This document shows positions 4,821-5,920 of a stretch of 5,920 bases of DNA, in pieces. The notes beneath the pieces were generated by a model. It had not been told where the DNA came from, made no database searches, and saw only the letters and a list, made by a program, of their open reading frames with translations. Positions within the stretch are counted from its first letter, which is position 1, and each line of letters begins with the position of its first letter. Origin of the DNA: Spirochaeta sp. GTDB lineage: Bacteria > Spirochaetota > Spirochaetia > DSM-2461. The DNA lies in the NCBI GenBank assembly GCA_030635565.1, contig DAOVYP010000156.1:1-5920 (forward strand). Reading direction: 5' to 3'. Made by a program: the position numbers and the translations under genes.

Positions 4821-5549
4821 CTATCGTCGCTGTCCAACCCGGCTGAAAATCTTCTCTACATCATCTACAGCACGAACAGCTGCTCTTTCCTCCGGTATAC
4901 CGGCTGCCAATGTGCCTCCGGCAGCCCGCATCATTTCCGCGGCTTCCCAGGAAACGTGGAAGATTGAGGTATCATTGAGCAGCAGGTTGGCGAAAAGTTC
5001 GTCCAATACACGGCGGGGCTGCTCGCTCTCATACCCGAGAACGATTCTGTCAGGATGAAGAAAACCGCGAAGTCCTTCGGGTTGACTGAAAAATGTCGGA
5101 AATGCGACGACGTTAACGGCTCCGGTGTACATTGCATCGTTCAGCCAGTCCTGCAATATACGGCAGCTGCCGGTGGGAATTCGGGCGGTAACGATGACGG
5201 TAGAGAATGCTGCAATGGCACCCGACAGGCACTCCGCGGTTCTGAGAATGGCGGTTCGCTCAGGGATACCATCCGGATCCAATCCCGGGATTCCAGCGAT
5301 AATAACCACATCGGTTTCCGCCAGGCAGTTTTCAGGTTCGGAAGTGAACTTCAGTTGCCCTTCGCGAAGAACGATCTTCATCTGTCTGGAAAGATCAATA
5401 TCCTCTCCGATCGGCGCTCCTCGCTGCAGGCGTCTTGTCCTGCTGTGATTCCGATCGACTGTAGTAACGGTATGACCCAAAGTTGCGAGGCCGACAGCGA
5501 CGGTTAAACCCTCATAGTCGGTCCCCAACACAGTGATGCGCATGGTCAT
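4821..5549 (-). CDS. Truncated, catalytically dead UDP-glucose/GDP-mannose dehydrogenase homologue, 242 aa
   Basis: Active relatives oxidise a nucleotide sugar to its uronic acid with NAD and are about 400-450 aa. This protein has only the N-terminal NAD-binding domain and the first helix of the central domain. The dinucleotide loop reads GTDYEGL (9-15), with Asp replacing the middle glycine of GxGxxG. Strand beta-2 keeps an acidic end (TTVD). FLHPDRIVLG (163-172) is retained almost as in true enzymes. Active-site positions are changed: the NPEFLRE-like segment reads FPTFFSQ (150-156, both Glu lost), the Lys and Asn of the central helix appear as Arg208 and Gly212, and the domain carrying the catalytic Cys is absent. 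The frame is open throughout, so it may be a retained nonenzymatic protein or an early pseudogene. ATG 5549 is chosen because the G8 tract (5562-5555) lies 5 nt before it and can pair with the anti-Shine-Dalgarno. GTG 5555 and ATG 5543 are alternatives. It appears monocistronic. Confidence 0.78.
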   Translation of the reverse strand: MTMRITVLGTDYEGLTVAVGLATLGHTVTTVDRNHSRTRRLQRGAPIGEDIDLSRQMKIVLREGQLKFTSEPENCLAETDVVIIAGIPGLDPDGIPERTAILRTAECLSGAIAAFSTVIVTARIPTGSCRILQDWLNDAMYTGAVNVVAFPTFFSQPEGLRGFLHPDRIVLGYESEQPRRVLDELFANLLLNDTSIFHVSWEAAEMMRAAGGTLAAGIPEERAAVRAVDDVEKIFSRVGQRR

Positions 5550-5567
5550 AAACACCCCCCCCGGCGT

Positions 5568-5581
5568 TTCTATTTATAGAA
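5568..5581. promoter_or_regulatory. Palindrome TTCTAT-TT-ATAGAA, possible operator
   Basis: Perfect 6-bp arms flank a 2-bp centre, located about where transcription of the dehydrogenase-like gene would begin and just upstream of its G8 ribosome binding site. The minus strand within it also contains TATAAA, so it may instead overlap an alternative -10. Confidence 0.4.
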
Positions 5582-5586
5582 CTAAG

Positions 5587-5620
5587 TTTATGAATTGATT
5601 TCATCCAGCCGTCAAGGCTG
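5587..5620 (-). promoter_or_regulatory. Candidate promoter with inverted-repeat operator at -35
   Basis: On the minus strand, TTGACG (5615-5610) and CATAAA (5592-5587) are 17 bp apart, giving a leader of about 30 nt to ATG 5549. The -35 lies in the loop and arm of an inverted repeat, CAGCC-GTCAA-GGCTG (5606-5620), a plausible repressor or activator site. Confidence 0.45.
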
Positions 5621-5750
5621 TATGAGTAAACAATGAATCATTAACCTCCTCTTATATGACTATTTAACCCCGATATAGCCATAAAGTTACTTCATTACAG
5701 GATTTTCACCAGATTTGAAATGAAAGAATTGTAAATGGATTATCAGGAGG

Positions 5751-5920
5751 CTGTCGGACTTGGGGCTTTCGAGAAGATTTTCGATGATTTTTTTCCGATG
5801 CAAGGCGGTAAAAGCGGAGTTTAGCTGGGCCAGGATGCAGGGCCGCGCAGCAAGCACAGCTTGCGACCAGGCTAAATGAGCATTTTACGAACACCGCAGC
5901 TTAAAAAAGAGCGAAAATAC
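5751..5920. repeat. Long imperfect foldback (inverted-repeat) element, MITE-like, truncated by the window edge
   Basis: The two halves are imperfectly complementary around a centre near 5857. Matching arms include GCAAGC/GCTTGC (5850-5855/5859-5864, loop ACA), TTTAGC/GCTAAA (5820-5825/5871-5876), GTAAAA/TTTTAC (5808-5813/5883-5888) and ATTTTCG/CGAAAAT (5777-5783/5912-5918). The order is nested and the spacings are roughly symmetric. The left outer end is probably near 5745-5755 (GGAGGCTGTCGGACTTGGGG), and the partner of this end would lie just beyond base 5920. The base composition is more GC-rich than the adjacent AT-rich spacer. It encodes no credible protein. It fits a nonautonomous palindromic mobile repeat, or a long hairpin RNA or terminator. 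Confidence 0.6.

Larger units (their letters stand above)
5556..5750. other. AT-rich upstream region of the dehydrogenase-like gene
   Basis: No convincing gene is seen on either strand. Besides the promoter and palindromes listed separately, the minus strand has a perfect AGGAGG (5650-5645) 3 nt before ATG 5641. That ATG opens a nine-codon frame (MIHCLLIQP, stop at 5614-5612) that could be a leader peptide. The rest is AT-rich with no clear structure. Confidence 0.5.

Noticed and set aside
4634..4837. Minus-strand open frame through the DnaA-box gap
   Set aside because: It needs a TTG start inside the end of the dehydrogenase-like gene and has no ribosome binding site or recognisable content.
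5055..5507. Plus-strand frame of 150 codons opposite the dehydrogenase-like gene
   Set aside because: The minus strand shows clear nucleotide-sugar dehydrogenase homology; the plus frame is its shadow.
5706..5894. Minus-strand open frame in the foldback region
   Set aside because: It lies mostly in the imperfect palindrome and its composition follows the repeat; there is no ribosome binding site.

Overview
The window looks like bacterial chromosome, most likely from a spirochaete of the Spirochaeta type. The main clue is the elongation factor G at the left edge, which resembles mitochondrial EF-G1. That type of EF-G is known from spirochaetes, planctomycetes and deltaproteobacteria ('spd' EF-Gs). 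No rRNA, tRNA, CRISPR array, transposase or phage gene is visible. The genus is not determined.

Layout. (1) 1-1775, rightward: the 3' part of an spd/mitochondrial-type EF-G (domains III-V), then 10 bp later a stand-alone RecA-fold ATPase of the DnaB/RadA type, closed by a clear intrinsic terminator. The EF-G reading frame is broken at 51-56: the upstream frame ends in a TGA that overlaps the ATG of the downstream frame. (2) 1844-2850: three small genes of unknown function. A 163-aa protein (+) and a 55-aa charged helical protein (-) converge and share a CTAG stop. A 73-aa, extremely acidic protein (+) diverges from the 55-aa gene. (3) 2887-4527, rightward: a leucine-rich-repeat protein and a PlsC-type acyltransferase, 12 bp apart, probably one operon. 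(4) 4528-4820: a noncoding gap between converging genes. It holds two perfect DnaA boxes inside an 18-bp direct repeat, helically phased weaker boxes, and a strong hairpin. (5) 4821-5549, leftward: a UDP-glucose/GDP-mannose dehydrogenase-like protein that lacks the catalytic half and has lost the active-site residues. Its upstream region has two inverted repeats and a G8 tract. (6) About 5750-5920: a long imperfect foldback repeat running off the right edge, probably a MITE-like element.

How the parts work together. The EF-G/ATPase pair is the only likely link to translation. The LRR/acyltransferase pair suggests a membrane or phospholipid context. I found no complete defence, secretion or biosynthetic system. 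The most unusual signals are the phased DnaA-box cluster, the catalytically dead dehydrogenase homologue, the split EF-G frame and the foldback repeat.
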